NCBI GenBank assembly: GCA_030591565.1
Contig: JAUVAU010000013.1
Location: forward strand, 1-45,946
Origin: Deltaproteobacteria bacterium
Lineage (GTDB): Bacteria > Desulfobacterota > Deferrisomatia > Deferrisomatales > BM512
Length of the DNA stretch: 45,946 nucleotides
Direction: 5' to 3'
In this document: piece after piece, positions 1 through 8,570 of the stretch
How positions within the stretch are numbered: the stretch's first letter is position 1
Layout: each line of letters opens with the position of its first letter
Made by a program: the position numbers and the translations under genes
The notes under the pieces: model-generated
The model's input: the letters and a program-made list of their open reading frames with translations, nothing else
Databases searched by the model: none
What the model was told of the DNA's origin: nothing

Positions 1-2
1 CG

Positions 3-320
3 CTCATGGCGTCGCTTCTGGATGTGGAGTTGATAACCGGGCGCTACCACCAGATCCGCCGCCATCTGGCCGGGGAGGGGTTCCCGGTGGCGCAGGATCA
101 GCGTTACGGTGACAAGAGGTTCAATATGGATGTTGAGCATGCGCTGGGGCTTGAGCGGATTTTTCTCCACTGCTATCTTGTGAGGCTCAAACACCCCACA
201 ACCGACGAACCGCTTGAAATATTTGCGAAATTGCCCGATGATCTGGCCGATGCGCTACGCTCGTTGGGTGGCGATCTCGAATCATTGGGACAGTACTCGC
301 TCTCCGCAAGGAAAGATTGA
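3..320 (+). CDS. RluA-family RNA pseudouridine synthase, C-terminal part (cut by window edge)
   Basis: This is the last ~105 residues of a reading frame open at the left edge of the window. The stretch ELITGRYHQIRRHLA followed by DQRYGD matches the conserved C-terminal region of the RluA/RluC/RluD/TruC pseudouridine synthases, which isomerise specific uridines in rRNA or tRNA; the GRxHQIRxHL motif is a family hallmark. The catalytic aspartate lies upstream, outside the window, so the RNA target cannot be judged. The double Arg (QIRRHL) and the FN after the RYGD motif resemble the TruC-like branch, but this is weak. The stop codon TGA (318-320) shares its last base with the serA ATG, so the two are probably co-transcribed and translationally coupled. 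Confidence 0.85.
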   Translation, partial: LMASLLDVELITGRYHQIRRHLAGEGFPVAQDQRYGDKRFNMDVEHALGLERIFLHCYLVRLKHPTTDEPLEIFAKLPDDLADALRSLGGDLESLGQYSLSARKD

Positions 321-1906
321 TGGGGCACAAAATTCTAGTCAGCTGCCCGCTTGGTGAAGGGGCGGCCCGCTACTTCGCCGCAGAGGCGGGTATCGTGGCC
401 GACGTTCATTCCATAGGCGACGAGGAGGAGCTGGCGCGGATGATTCCCGGCTACTCGGCGCTGATCGTGCGCTCCAATGTGCAGGTGACCGGCAAGGTGC
501 TGGAGGCCGCCGACCAGTTGAGGGTGATAGGCCGCGCGGGTATCGGTGTGGACAATATCGACTTGAAAGCCGCCACCCGCAAGGGGGTGGCTGTGGTAAA
601 CGCGCCGGGAGGCAATACTGTAACAACCGCCGAGCACGCGACGGCGCTCCTCTTTGCGATGGCCCGCAAGATTCCACAGGCCAACGCCTCCATGAAAGAG
701 CGGAAGTGGGAGAAAAAGCGGTTCATGGGGCGCGAACTCAGGGCCAAGACCCTGGGCATAATCGGCATGGGACGCATCGGCTCGGTCGTCGCCTCCAACG
801 CGCTTGGGATAAAAATGAACGTTATCGCCTTCGACCCCTACCTTGACGAGCAACGCGCAGCCAGGGCGGGGGTGGAAAAGGTCGGGTTGGATGAGCTGGC
901 CGCCAGGGCGGATTTCATATCGGTACACACGCCGCTAAACGACGCCACGAGGGGGTTGATCGGGACCGGGTTACTGGGTAAGGTCAAACCCGGCGTGATG
1001 ATCGTCAACTGCGCCCGCGGTCCCATAGTCGACCCCGACGCGCTGCTGGTTGCAATCGAAGATGGCAGGGTCGCGGCTGTGGCGCTGGATGTGTTTGAGG
1101 TCGAACCGCCACCGCCCCATCCTCTCTACGAGCGCGAGGAGGTGGTGCTCACCCCCCATCTGGGCGCTTCGACAGTGGAAGCCCAAGAGGCGGTCGCCAT
1201 TGAGGTCGCCCGGAACGTTGTGGGTTATCTTACGAACTCCACCGCCCCCAACCTTATCAACGCGCCTTCGGCCTCGGTGGAGACGCTGGGCGCGGTGGCC
1301 CCCTTTGTCGATCTCGCACAGAAGCTTGGCCGGTTCATCTCCCAGATCGTTCGGTGGCCTGTTAGCGAGGCCCGGATCACGGTCTGCGGGGGAGGTGGGA
1401 GTGACTCAACCGAGCTGATGGCCGCCGCCATGGTGAAGGGGTTGATGGAAAACACCCTCGCCGAGCGGATCAATATGGTCAATGCGCTCTCGGTGGCTTC
1501 GGAGAGGGGCATAAAAGTCCTCTCGACGGTGGAGAGCGGGAGTGGGGACTTTTCCGGGATGGTCACCATCGAGATCGCCGGCCCCAAGGGGTCTTGCGTG
1601 GTGGAGGGGGCGCTGGTCGGCAGGGATGAACCCAGGCTCGTCCATCTGGATGGCTTCAGGCTCGATGCCCGTCCCGTGGGTGAGATGATCCTCGTCTACA
1701 ATGACGATGTTCCGGGTGTGATCGGTTCGGTGGGGTCGACGTTGGGTAAACACGGCCTGAATATTGCCGGATTCTACAATGGGCGGCTCGCTGCCGGAGG
1801 CGAGGCGATAATGCTGATAAATCTGGATTCGACCGCAGACGAAGAGGCATTAACGGCCTTAAGAGGGTTGGAGCACGTGAGAAAAGCGATCAGCCTCAGC
1901 CTTTGA
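320..1906 (+). CDS. serA: D-3-phosphoglycerate dehydrogenase (long form)
   Basis: SerA oxidises 3-phosphoglycerate to 3-phosphohydroxypyruvate with NAD+, the first step of serine synthesis in the cytoplasm. At 528 aa it is the long form. An N-terminal substrate-binding domain is interrupted by the Rossmann NAD domain (GMGRIG near residue 150). The catalytic residues are visible as Arg in NCARGPI, Glu in the VFEVEPP region and His in PHLGAST. An intervening ASB domain and a C-terminal ACT domain (VPGVIGSVGSTLGKHGLNIA) follow, implying serine feedback binding. I start it at the ATG at 320, which overlaps the upstream TGA by one base and has AGGA just upstream; a TTG one codon earlier is less likely. 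Its 3' end overlaps the convergent PilZ gene by 11 bp. Confidence 0.96.
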   Translation: MGHKILVSCPLGEGAARYFAAEAGIVADVHSIGDEEELARMIPGYSALIVRSNVQVTGKVLEAADQLRVIGRAGIGVDNIDLKAATRKGVAVVNAPGGNTVTTAEHATALLFAMARKIPQANASMKERKWEKKRFMGRELRAKTLGIIGMGRIGSVVASNALGIKMNVIAFDPYLDEQRAARAGVEKVGLDELAARADFISVHTPLNDATRGLIGTGLLGKVKPGVMIVNCARGPIVDPDALLVAIEDGRVAAVALDVFEVEPPPPHPLYEREEVVLTPHLGASTVEAQEAVAIEVARNVVGYLTNSTAPNLINAPSASVETLGAVAPFVDLAQKLGRFISQIVRWPVSEARITVCGGGGSDSTELMAAAMVKGLMENTLAERINMVNALSVASERGIKVLSTVESGSGDFSGMVTIEIAGPKGSCVVEGALVGRDEPRLVHLDGFRLDARPVGEMILVYNDDVPGVIGSVGSTLGKHGLNIAGFYNGRLAAGGEAIMLINLDSTADEEALTALRGLEHVRKAISLSL

Positions 1907-2273
1907 CCACCTTGGTGGGGTCCGCTTTGATCCAGTCGTCAATCGTCTGGGCCTGATCTTCCGGTATGTCGATAAAGGCCAGGCCGATGCCGGGTTGCCT
2001 GCAGGTGTCCTTGCTGTAGCCCCTGGTCCAGACCACACTTACCTTGCATTTTATCTTGTGGGAGGTGCCGGGCAGGTCGAAGTGGACTTCATATATGTCG
2101 CCTACGGGGCGACGTTTGGAGGTGGCGATGAAGAGCCCGCTACGGCTGATGTTGGTGGCATAGCCGAAAAATACGTCCATACCCGCGATACAGCGTGCTT
2201 CCCTGACTACAACCGGGCTTCTGGGATATGCTCTGCGGTTGGCGCCACTGTCGGGGTAACGGTCATTTTCCAT
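1896..2273 (-). CDS. PilZ-domain protein (putative c-di-GMP receptor)
   Basis: A 125-aa single-domain protein. It has the two parts of the PilZ c-di-GMP-binding signature: an arginine motif near the N-terminus (RRAYPR, about residues 13-18) and NISRSGLFI about 30 residues later, matching D/NxSxxG. The rest looks like a small beta barrel with a C-terminal helix. Stand-alone PilZ proteins usually act as c-di-GMP-responsive adaptors for motility, exopolysaccharide or envelope functions; nothing nearby shows the partner. The gene converges on serA and the two coding ends overlap by 11 bp, so no terminator separates them. The 197 bp to trkA carry no recognised gene; a TATAAT hexamer lies at 2311-2316 but without a convincing -35. 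Confidence 0.88.
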   Translation of the reverse strand: MENDRYPDSGANRRAYPRSPVVVREARCIAGMDVFFGYATNISRSGLFIATSKRRPVGDIYEVHFDLPGTSHKIKCKVSVVWTRGYSKDTCRQPGIGLAFIDIPEDQAQTIDDWIKADPTKVVKG

Positions 2274-2470
2274 CGCTACGCTGCTCCGTGCTACTTGGGG
2301 GTTAAACAGTTATAATGTCCAAGGTTGTTTTCATAGTCCAGCCAGATAAAAAGGTCAACTATGGAAAAACATCAATTTTTGAAGGATACTCCAGACTGGG
2401 GTTTTATTGCAATGCGGGCGATTGTTGAATCATCGTCGTACGGTTATTTAACGGAGAGGTTTGTAGGGAA

Positions 2471-3817
2471 ATGCGAGTGATCGTTGTGGGCGCGGGCGAG
2501 GTCGGGTTTCACACCGCCGAACGGCTGAGCATCGAGGGGCACGAAGTGGTGGTCATCGAAGCCGACCGCCAGCGGCTGACCCAATTGGAAGAGAGAGTGA
2601 ACGTGCTTGGTCTCGAAGGTAACGGCGCACACGCCGAGACCCTTGAGGAGGCGGGGGTGCGCAACTGCGGACTCTTCATAGCCGTCACCGACATAGACGA
2701 GGTCAACATCGTGGCGTGCCTGCTCGCCCGGGAATATGATGTGCCTACCAAAATTGCCCGGGTAAAGGCATTCTCCCAGGGGGGTAACACCCCCGTGCTG
2801 AGCGCCCGCAAGCTGGGTATCGAGCTTATAATCAACCCGCTCGACGCAGTGGCCCAGGACCTCATCAATACCTCCATGCATTCATCTGCCCTTGAGATAG
2901 CCGAGTTCGCCGATGGGAGGATACTCTTCGTGGGCTACCCGGTCACCGATGAGAACCCGGCGTGCGGAGTGACGATGGCGGAGCTGGGTGACCTCGGTAT
3001 GGTCTACCCCTTCGTCATAGTGGCGATCACCCGCGAGGGCAAGACGATCATCCCGCGTGGCGACGACACGCTGGAGGGTGGCGACCATGTCTTTCTGGTG
3101 CTGAGGCGCCAGGACCACGACAGCGTGCGCTACCTGTTCGGCATGGAGAACGAACGGGTCAACCGGGTCATGGTGCTGGGCGGCGGCGAGGTCGGCTACC
3201 GGACCTCTCGCCAGCTGGAGAAGGCGGGGTTGCGGGTCACCGTGGTCGATCCCGACCCGGACGTTTGCGACCGTCTGGCCGAACGGCTCGACAACGCTAC
3301 AGTCATAAATACTGAAATAACGGATGTGGAAATCCTCAAGGGGGAGGGGTTGTCCGTCACCGATGTGGTGGTCGTGACCACGGCGGACGAGGAAAAAAAT
3401 ATCCTCGCCGCGCTGCTGGCCAAGCGTCACGGAGCCGAGAGGGCGCTTTGCGTCGTGGACAACCCGGATTATGTTTCTCTCGCGCCCACCCTCGGTATCG
3501 ACGCCTGTGTCAGCCCCCGGCTCTCCACCGCGAGCGCTATTTTGAAATATGTACGGCGCGGCGGTGTGCTCAGTGTCGCCACGGTTGAGGAGAACCAGGC
3601 GGAGGTCATTGAGGTGCTGATACCCGCCGAGGCCCCCTATGGCGGCAAGCGGCTAAAAGAGGTCAGTTTCCCACACGGGGCGGTTGTGGGAGCCATTGTG
3701 GGCAAGGATGAAATAGAGATCGCTTCGGGTGATACGGTGCTGCAACCCGGCGCAAGGGCCGTGGTCTTCGCCGTCCCCGAATCGGTTATGGCAGTGGAAG
3801 CCTTTTTCGGCGTGTAA
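2471..3817 (+). CDS. trkA: Trk potassium uptake regulatory subunit TrkA
   Basis: A 448-aa cytosolic NAD(H)-binding gating subunit of the Trk/Ktr potassium uptake system. It is built as a tandem duplication: RCK/TrkA_N Rossmann domain (VVGAGEVGFHTAERL at the start), TrkA_C domain, then a second Rossmann domain (VLGGGEVGYRTSRQL, about residues 236-250) and a second TrkA_C domain. This duplicated ~450-aa form is the usual TrkA length. It binds the TrkH channel formed by the next gene and controls K+ flux in response to nucleotides. The stop TAA overlaps the trkH ATG by one base (TAATG), showing a tight operon. Confidence 0.96.
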   Translation: MRVIVVGAGEVGFHTAERLSIEGHEVVVIEADRQRLTQLEERVNVLGLEGNGAHAETLEEAGVRNCGLFIAVTDIDEVNIVACLLAREYDVPTKIARVKAFSQGGNTPVLSARKLGIELIINPLDAVAQDLINTSMHSSALEIAEFADGRILFVGYPVTDENPACGVTMAELGDLGMVYPFVIVAITREGKTIIPRGDDTLEGGDHVFLVLRRQDHDSVRYLFGMENERVNRVMVLGGGEVGYRTSRQLEKAGLRVTVVDPDPDVCDRLAERLDNATVINTEITDVEILKGEGLSVTDVVVVTTADEEKNILAALLAKRHGAERALCVVDNPDYVSLAPTLGIDACVSPRLSTASAILKYVRRGGVLSVATVEENQAEVIEVLIPAEAPYGGKRLKEVSFPHGAVVGAIVGKDEIEIASGDTVLQPGARAVVFAVPESVMAVEAFFGV

Positions 3818-5262
3818 TGAATATACTAGTCGTTTTTAAAGTCCTGGGCGCGCTCATACTCTTCTTGTCATGCGCGCTGCTGATCCCCATCCCCGTCGCG
3901 CTGATCGATGGCGACGGCTCCTACTGGCCGCTGTTGATGGCAGCTTTGGTGGGGGCGTTCTGGGGCGGGATCGTCCTCTATTTTTGCCGCTCGGCAAAGC
4001 CGGATCTCGGCCACCGCGAGGGGTTTGCCGTGGTGACGCTGGGGTGGACGGTCTTTGGCCTGGTGGGGGCGCTGCCCTACTACTTCGCCGACGCGACACC
4101 GACTTTGACCGATGCCATCTTCGAGTCGATTTCCGGATTTACCACCACCGGGGCGACGATCTTTACGGAGGTCGAGCTGTTGCCCCGCAGTTTGCTGCTG
4201 TGGCGTGCGCTTACCCAATGGCTGGGCGGCATGGGCATCATCGTCCTCTCGCTCGCCATCCTCCCCATGCTGGGTGTGGGCGGCATGCAGCTGTTCAAGG
4301 CGGAAGTCCCCGGCCCCACAGCCGACAGGCTGAGCCCCCGCATCCAGGACACGGCCAAGCTGCTCTGGGGCGTCTATGTGGGGCTGACCGTCGCCGAGAT
4401 AGTGCTCTTGATGTTGGGGGGAGTGGACCTCTTCGAGTCGGTTTGCCACGCTTTCGCCACCCTGGCCACCGGTGGCTTCTCCACGAGGAACGCTTCGGTG
4501 GCGGGGTTCAATTCCGCCTACGTGGATTGGGTGATAACGCTCTTCATGTTCCTGGCCGGGGTCAACTTCGCGCTTCATTTCGCCTGGATCGCGGGCAGAC
4601 CATTGAAGATGTTCAAAAACGAGGAGTTTCGCTGCTATGCCGCATTGGCGTTGATAGCTACCCTCGTGATGTTCTTTTTCAATTGGGGAGCGGTCTACGA
4701 GGGCTTCGCCGATAACCTGCGCTACAGCGCCTTCCAGGCGGTGTCGATCCTGACCACTACCGGATTTGGCACGGCTGATTACGAGCTGTGGCCCTTTGCC
4801 TGTCAGATTCTTCTGGTGCTGCTCATGTTTATCGGGGGGTGCGCCGGTTCCACGGGCGGCGGCGCCAAGGTCAGCCGCATCCTGCTCATCGTAAAACACG
4901 CCACCGTGCAGATGTGGCGGTTGATCCACCCGCGCGGCGTGCGACGGGTCAAACTTGACGGGAGGCCGGTGCCTGAAGAGGTGCTCCAGTCGATCCTGGG
5001 ATTTTTCGCCCTCTACCTCGCCTGCACCGGGGGTGCCGCCATAGTCATGGCGGGGCTGGGGATAGAGCCGGTGACGGCGGTGGCTTCCGTTATCGCCTCG
5101 ATCGGCAATATAGGCCCGGGGCTTGGCGGGGTGGGGCCGACCGATAACTACGCCGCGCTGCCCCAGGTGGGCAAGATGGTCCTGGCCTTCTGCATGTTGC
5201 TTGGCAGGCTGGAACTTTTCACCGTGCTGGCGTTGTTGTATCCGGGATTTTGGAGACGCTAA
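3817..5262 (+). CDS. trkH: Trk potassium uptake channel subunit TrkH
   Basis: A 481-aa inner-membrane potassium translocating subunit of the SKT superfamily. Four P-loop repeats each carry a filter-like glycine: SGFTTTGAT, TLATGGFST, LTTTGFGTAD and IGNIGPGLG. About ten to twelve hydrophobic segments are apparent, and GGCAGSTGGGAKVSR is the conserved loop typical of TrkH. It works with TrkA, encoded immediately upstream with a one-base overlap. Length and motifs are complete. The 3' end is separated from the next start by 22 bp, so the following protease-like gene may be read from the same transcript. Confidence 0.96.
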   Translation: MNILVVFKVLGALILFLSCALLIPIPVALIDGDGSYWPLLMAALVGAFWGGIVLYFCRSAKPDLGHREGFAVVTLGWTVFGLVGALPYYFADATPTLTDAIFESISGFTTTGATIFTEVELLPRSLLLWRALTQWLGGMGIIVLSLAILPMLGVGGMQLFKAEVPGPTADRLSPRIQDTAKLLWGVYVGLTVAEIVLLMLGGVDLFESVCHAFATLATGGFSTRNASVAGFNSAYVDWVITLFMFLAGVNFALHFAWIAGRPLKMFKNEEFRCYAALALIATLVMFFFNWGAVYEGFADNLRYSAFQAVSILTTTGFGTADYELWPFACQILLVLLMFIGGCAGSTGGGAKVSRILLIVKHATVQMWRLIHPRGVRRVKLDGRPVPEEVLQSILGFFALYLACTGGAAIVMAGLGIEPVTAVASVIASIGNIGPGLGGVGPTDNYAALPQVGKMVLAFCMLLGRLELFTVLALLYPGFWRR

Positions 5263-5284
5263 AAAGAACAGAGGTGCATTCCCC

Positions 5285-8200
5285 ATGGCTACAGGCTGGC
5301 GCACCACAGTGAACTTTATCTTTACACACCGCAGGGTGTTGGTTTGTGCTTTTGTGACAGTCCTTATGTCGCTTATGGCGTCGGCTGCAATTGCTGCCCA
5401 GTACGACCCTGCGCTCAATTGGCGAACGATCTCAACCCCCCACTTCAGAATTCATTTTCCCGAGAGCATCCGGCCCGGCGGTACCGCCCTTGCGCGTATC
5501 GCCGAAGAGGTCTACCCGGTGGTCACCGGTGCGTTCGGCCATGAGCCCGATGATATCACCGACGTAATTCTGGTGGACAACACCGACGCCGCCAACGGCA
5601 TGGCCACCGCCGTTCCCTATAATTGGATCAAGCTTTTTGCGGTGGCCCCCACCGCGTTCAGCTCGCTTTCCGACTACGACGGCTGGCTGAAAACGGTCTT
5701 CATACACGAGTACGCCCATGTGCTCACTCTGGGATACCGGCGCGGATACGCCAAGGTTATGCAAAAGATCTTCGGCACGGTCGGGCTGCCGACGACCATC
5801 TACAGCCTCCCGGTCTGGTTCGTCGCCGCGCCGACAAACCTCTTTTTGCCGCCCTGGTTCCACGAGGGGATGGCGGTCAACTTCGAGAGTGAGCTGACCG
5901 GCAAGGGTCGGAAGAATTCCACCTACTACGATATGGTCTACAGGGTGGATGTCGCCGAAAACTCGATCCCCCCGCTGGACCGGCTGGGTGGCGACTTCCC
6001 CTCTTGGCCCAGCGGCCACACCCGCTACATCTACGGCTCGAAGCTGATGGGTATGGTAGTTGAAGAAAAAGAGCTGGGAGGGCTGGGTGAGCTTGCCCGG
6101 AAGCATGGCGGGCGCTTCCCCTACACCATAGACAGTCCGCCCTACACGACCGCCGGGGCGACCTACCAGCAGCTCTACACCAGGATGCGCGAACAGCTCT
6201 ACGCCGAGCATACCCCGACGGTTGACGCCATTAAACGAAAGGGGGTGACCCCTTTCAAGAAGCTCACCAACAGCGGCTGGGTGGCCGACGGGCCGCGCTG
6301 GCTCGATGGTGAGCACCTTCTCTACACGAAAAAGAGTCCCTATGGCCCCACCTCGATGCAGCTGTTTGAGGTGGAGGGCGGCGAGGAGTCGGAGCTGGCC
6401 CCAAGGCCCGGTGCGCAGTCGCGCCCTGCTATCCTTGTCGATGGGAGGGGGGATAGCAGTGGGGACGGGACGATTATCTTCCAGCGCTTCGCGACCTGGA
6501 AGCCGTGGGCAGGGCTGACCACCTATTCCGATCTCTACTCCATGAAAGTTGGCGACTGGTGCAGCGACAGGCTCACCTCCGGGGCGCGGTTGCGCTATGT
6601 TGACGCGCTGCCCGGTGGCAAAGGCTTCGTCGGCGTGCGCAACACCTCCACCGGCCAGGAGCTTATCCTCTTCTCCCTTGGCGAGGATGGAGTGGAGGAT
6701 GCGCGGGTGGTGCTCTCCGAGGGTGGGGTCGTCTACGATCACCCAGCCGTCGCCCCCGATGGTAAGCGGGTGGCCTTCGTGCGTAAAACCTCCTCGGGCA
6801 CCTCACGGCTGGCGATAGCGGATATTGGCAGCGGCGCGGTTAGGCTGGTCACCCCCGAAGGCTCAAGGGCGGGTTTTCCCGACTGGAGCCCCGACTCAAG
6901 CGATATCGTCTTCACCTGGGATCGGGACGGCATCCCCAACCTCTACAGAATGGACGCGGTCAGCGGTGAGATCGAGAGGCTGACCCGCGTGGTGGGAGGA
7001 GCTTTTTGGCCTGCGCACTCCCCCGACGGCAAACGGCTGGCGTTCGTCAGCTACTCCTCCACCGGTTTTGACCTCGCGGTTATGGAGATGTCGGACGCGC
7101 TGGAAGAGGATGCGGGCGGGTGGAGCGTCGAGAAGCTGACCCCCGAACCCTCCCCGGCGGCTGCCCCAAAAGAGGGTGGCGCAGAGGGTAGTGAAGCAGG
7201 TGATGAAGTAGGTGATGAAGTGGCGGAACGAGGCGACCGCACCGATTACAGTGAGGAGAGCTATTCCGGCGCGGGCAGGTTGATACCCTCCTTCTGGCTC
7301 CCCGATCTGGAGATCGACAATGGCGGGGTTGCGCCGGGGGTGTGGACCACCGGCACCGACCCCCTTGGCATCCATAGCTATTACGTTGGCGGGTTCTGGT
7401 CCCTGGAGCTTGACCGATTCTACGGCGGGGCGGCGTACGCTTACGACGGCTGGTACCCGACGATAACCCTGACCGGGTCCAAATTCCCTGAGGAGCATTC
7501 CAACCTTCTGGGCGGGATGGACTATTATGAGGAAGAGCGGGTCGTGGGGATCGAGTTTGAACAAGAGCTGCACGGCATGTTGCGTAAGGCCAGCGTTTCC
7601 CTGGGTTGGGATTGGATAGAGGTGGAGCGACTGAGCCGGGTGGATGAAGACCTGGAGAGCCGCGCCGATCTTGCCGCGCTCCCCTTCGAGGGTCGGCAAA
7701 GCGCCCTCTGGGCGAGCCTGACCTACAATTCGGCCTCCGCATATCAGAGCGTCCCCTTCACCCTCACGGCTGAGTCCGGCAGATACCTTGAGACCACCTT
7801 TCGCTGGCGCGACGAGGCGGTGGGTTCGGAGCGGGAGAGCCGCGAGCTGCTGGGACGCTGGAGCGAGTACTTCAGGCTCCCCTGGGTGGAGCGCACCGCA
7901 CTGTCGCTGACGGCGAAGGGCGGCGTGGGGCGCGGCGAGGAGACGGTGCAGTCGCTCTTCGCCGCCGGGGGCTACAAGGGCGACTTCCCCCTTCGCGGCT
8001 ACCCGTCGCGTACCATTCGCGCAGAGAAGCTCGGTACCGCCAGCGCCGAGCTTCATACGCCGATCTGGAGCCCGTTCAGGGGCGTGTTGGACTGGCCCGC
8101 ATTTATGAGCCGCATGTGGGCGGTGGGCTTTTTCGACGTGGGGAGGACCTGGGATGGCAGCGACGACGAACTGAGGAAGGGCGCGGGAGTGGAGCTGAAG

Positions 8201-8326
8201 AGCTCGACGCTGGTGGGCTACCTGATAGACATGGTCGTCACCCTGGGTTATGGACATGGCTTTGACGAGGGGGGCGACGACCTCGTCTATCTCAAGATTT
8301 CTCTGGGTGGCGACGACCTCGACTAG
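5285..8326 (+). CDS. Secreted gluzincin metalloprotease-like / beta-propeller / outer-membrane beta-barrel fusion
   Basis: A 1013-aa exported protein. I start at the ATG at 5285, preceded by AGAGG at good spacing and followed by a signal peptide (cleavage likely after SAAIA, about residue 38); an in-frame extension back to 5123 would be trkH read out of frame. A zinc-protease signature HEYAH lies at about residues 141-145 with a downstream Glu in WFHEG (about 192), the gluzincin pattern of M1-like peptidases. TolB/DPP-like propeller blades follow (VAPDGKRVAFV, WSPDSSDIVF, HSPDGKRLAFV). After an acidic linker (about 685-720) the last ~300 residues look like a BamA-type surface-antigen barrel, with GYPSRT and an alternating C-terminus. 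It probably sits in the outer membrane with the protease in the periplasm. Substrate unknown. A repeat begins at its stop codon. Confidence 0.8.
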   Translation: MATGWRTTVNFIFTHRRVLVCAFVTVLMSLMASAAIAAQYDPALNWRTISTPHFRIHFPESIRPGGTALARIAEEVYPVVTGAFGHEPDDITDVILVDNTDAANGMATAVPYNWIKLFAVAPTAFSSLSDYDGWLKTVFIHEYAHVLTLGYRRGYAKVMQKIFGTVGLPTTIYSLPVWFVAAPTNLFLPPWFHEGMAVNFESELTGKGRKNSTYYDMVYRVDVAENSIPPLDRLGGDFPSWPSGHTRYIYGSKLMGMVVEEKELGGLGELARKHGGRFPYTIDSPPYTTAGATYQQLYTRMREQLYAEHTPTVDAIKRKGVTPFKKLTNSGWVADGPRWLDGEHLLYTKKSPYGPTSMQLFEVEGGEESELAPRPGAQSRPAILVDGRGDSSGDGTIIFQRFATWKPWAGLTTYSDLYSMKVGDWCSDRLTSGARLRYVDALPGGKGFVGVRNTSTGQELILFSLGEDGVEDARVVLSEGGVVYDHPAVAPDGKRVAFVRKTSSGTSRLAIADIGSGAVRLVTPEGSRAGFPDWSPDSSDIVFTWDRDGIPNLYRMDAVSGEIERLTRVVGGAFWPAHSPDGKRLAFVSYSSTGFDLAVMEMSDALEEDAGGWSVEKLTPEPSPAAAPKEGGAEGSEAGDEVGDEVAERGDRTDYSEESYSGAGRLIPSFWLPDLEIDNGGVAPGVWTTGTDPLGIHSYYVGGFWSLELDRFYGGAAYAYDGWYPTITLTGSKFPEEHSNLLGGMDYYEEERVVGIEFEQELHGMLRKASVSLGWDWIEVERLSRVDEDLESRADLAALPFEGRQSALWASLTYNSASAYQSVPFTLTAESGRYLETTFRWRDEAVGSERESRELLGRWSEYFRLPWVERTALSLTAKGGVGRGEETVQSLFAAGGYKGDFPLRGYPSRTIRAEKLGTASAELHTPIWSPFRGVLDWPAFMSRMWAVGFFDVGRTWDGSDDELRKGAGVELKSSTLVGYLIDMVVTLGYGHGFDEGGDDLVYLKISLGGDDLD

Positions 8327-8563
8327 GAGGTTCGTCGAAAACCCCCGGATATCCTCCGATTGACGTTGTCAGGGGCGAAAAATGATCCTCGAAATACCTA
8401 TCAGTATGCCTGCGGTCATTTTTCTTCCCTTCCTAGCCCTCGAATGATCTTCGGGGCTTCCTGTTTATCGTCGGCTTAGTTAGGGGTTTGCCCAGCCATC
8501 GGTTAGAATCTTTAGTTCAGCGCTCTTGCCGCTTCTGGAGAGTTTTTCGCAAGAGCCTCATAG
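8325..8563 (+). repeat. ~240 bp palindromic interspersed repeat, copy 1 (forward)
   Basis: First full copy of the repeat family that recurs at 16138, 40237 and 41921. Its ends are imperfect inverted repeats (AGGAGGTTCGTCGAAAACCC on the left; the reverse complement of the right end reads GAGGCTCTTGCGAAAAACTC). The left half contains GAAAAATGA and the right half TCATTTTTC, with flanking segments that also pair, so transcripts could fold into a long imperfect hairpin. The left end shares two bases with the TAG stop of the upstream gene, and the right end lies ~10 bp from the stop of the convergent lipoprotein gene. It has no coding capacity. A MITE-like non-autonomous element or a bidirectional terminator-like repeat are both possible. 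Confidence 0.85.
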
Positions 8564-8570
8564 GTGGCGG

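Noticed and set aside
2311-2316. TATAAT hexamer upstream of trkA as a promoter
   Set aside because: No acceptable -35 at 16-18 bp spacing; listed only as a remark in the PilZ entry.
5123-5284. N-terminal extension of the protease-fusion frame
   Set aside because: These 54 codons are trkH read in another frame and have no ribosome-binding site; the ATG at 5285 is followed by a proper signal peptide.
3868-5418. Long reverse-strand open frame (516 codons) opposite trkH
   Set aside because: It is antisense to a gene with full TrkH motifs; its own translation is His/Gln/Arg-rich, without domains, as expected of GC-rich shadow frames.
6896-8257. 453-codon reverse frame opposite the outer-membrane fusion
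   Set aside because: Antisense shadow: no motifs, and the forward frame has a signal peptide, protease motif and barrel pattern.
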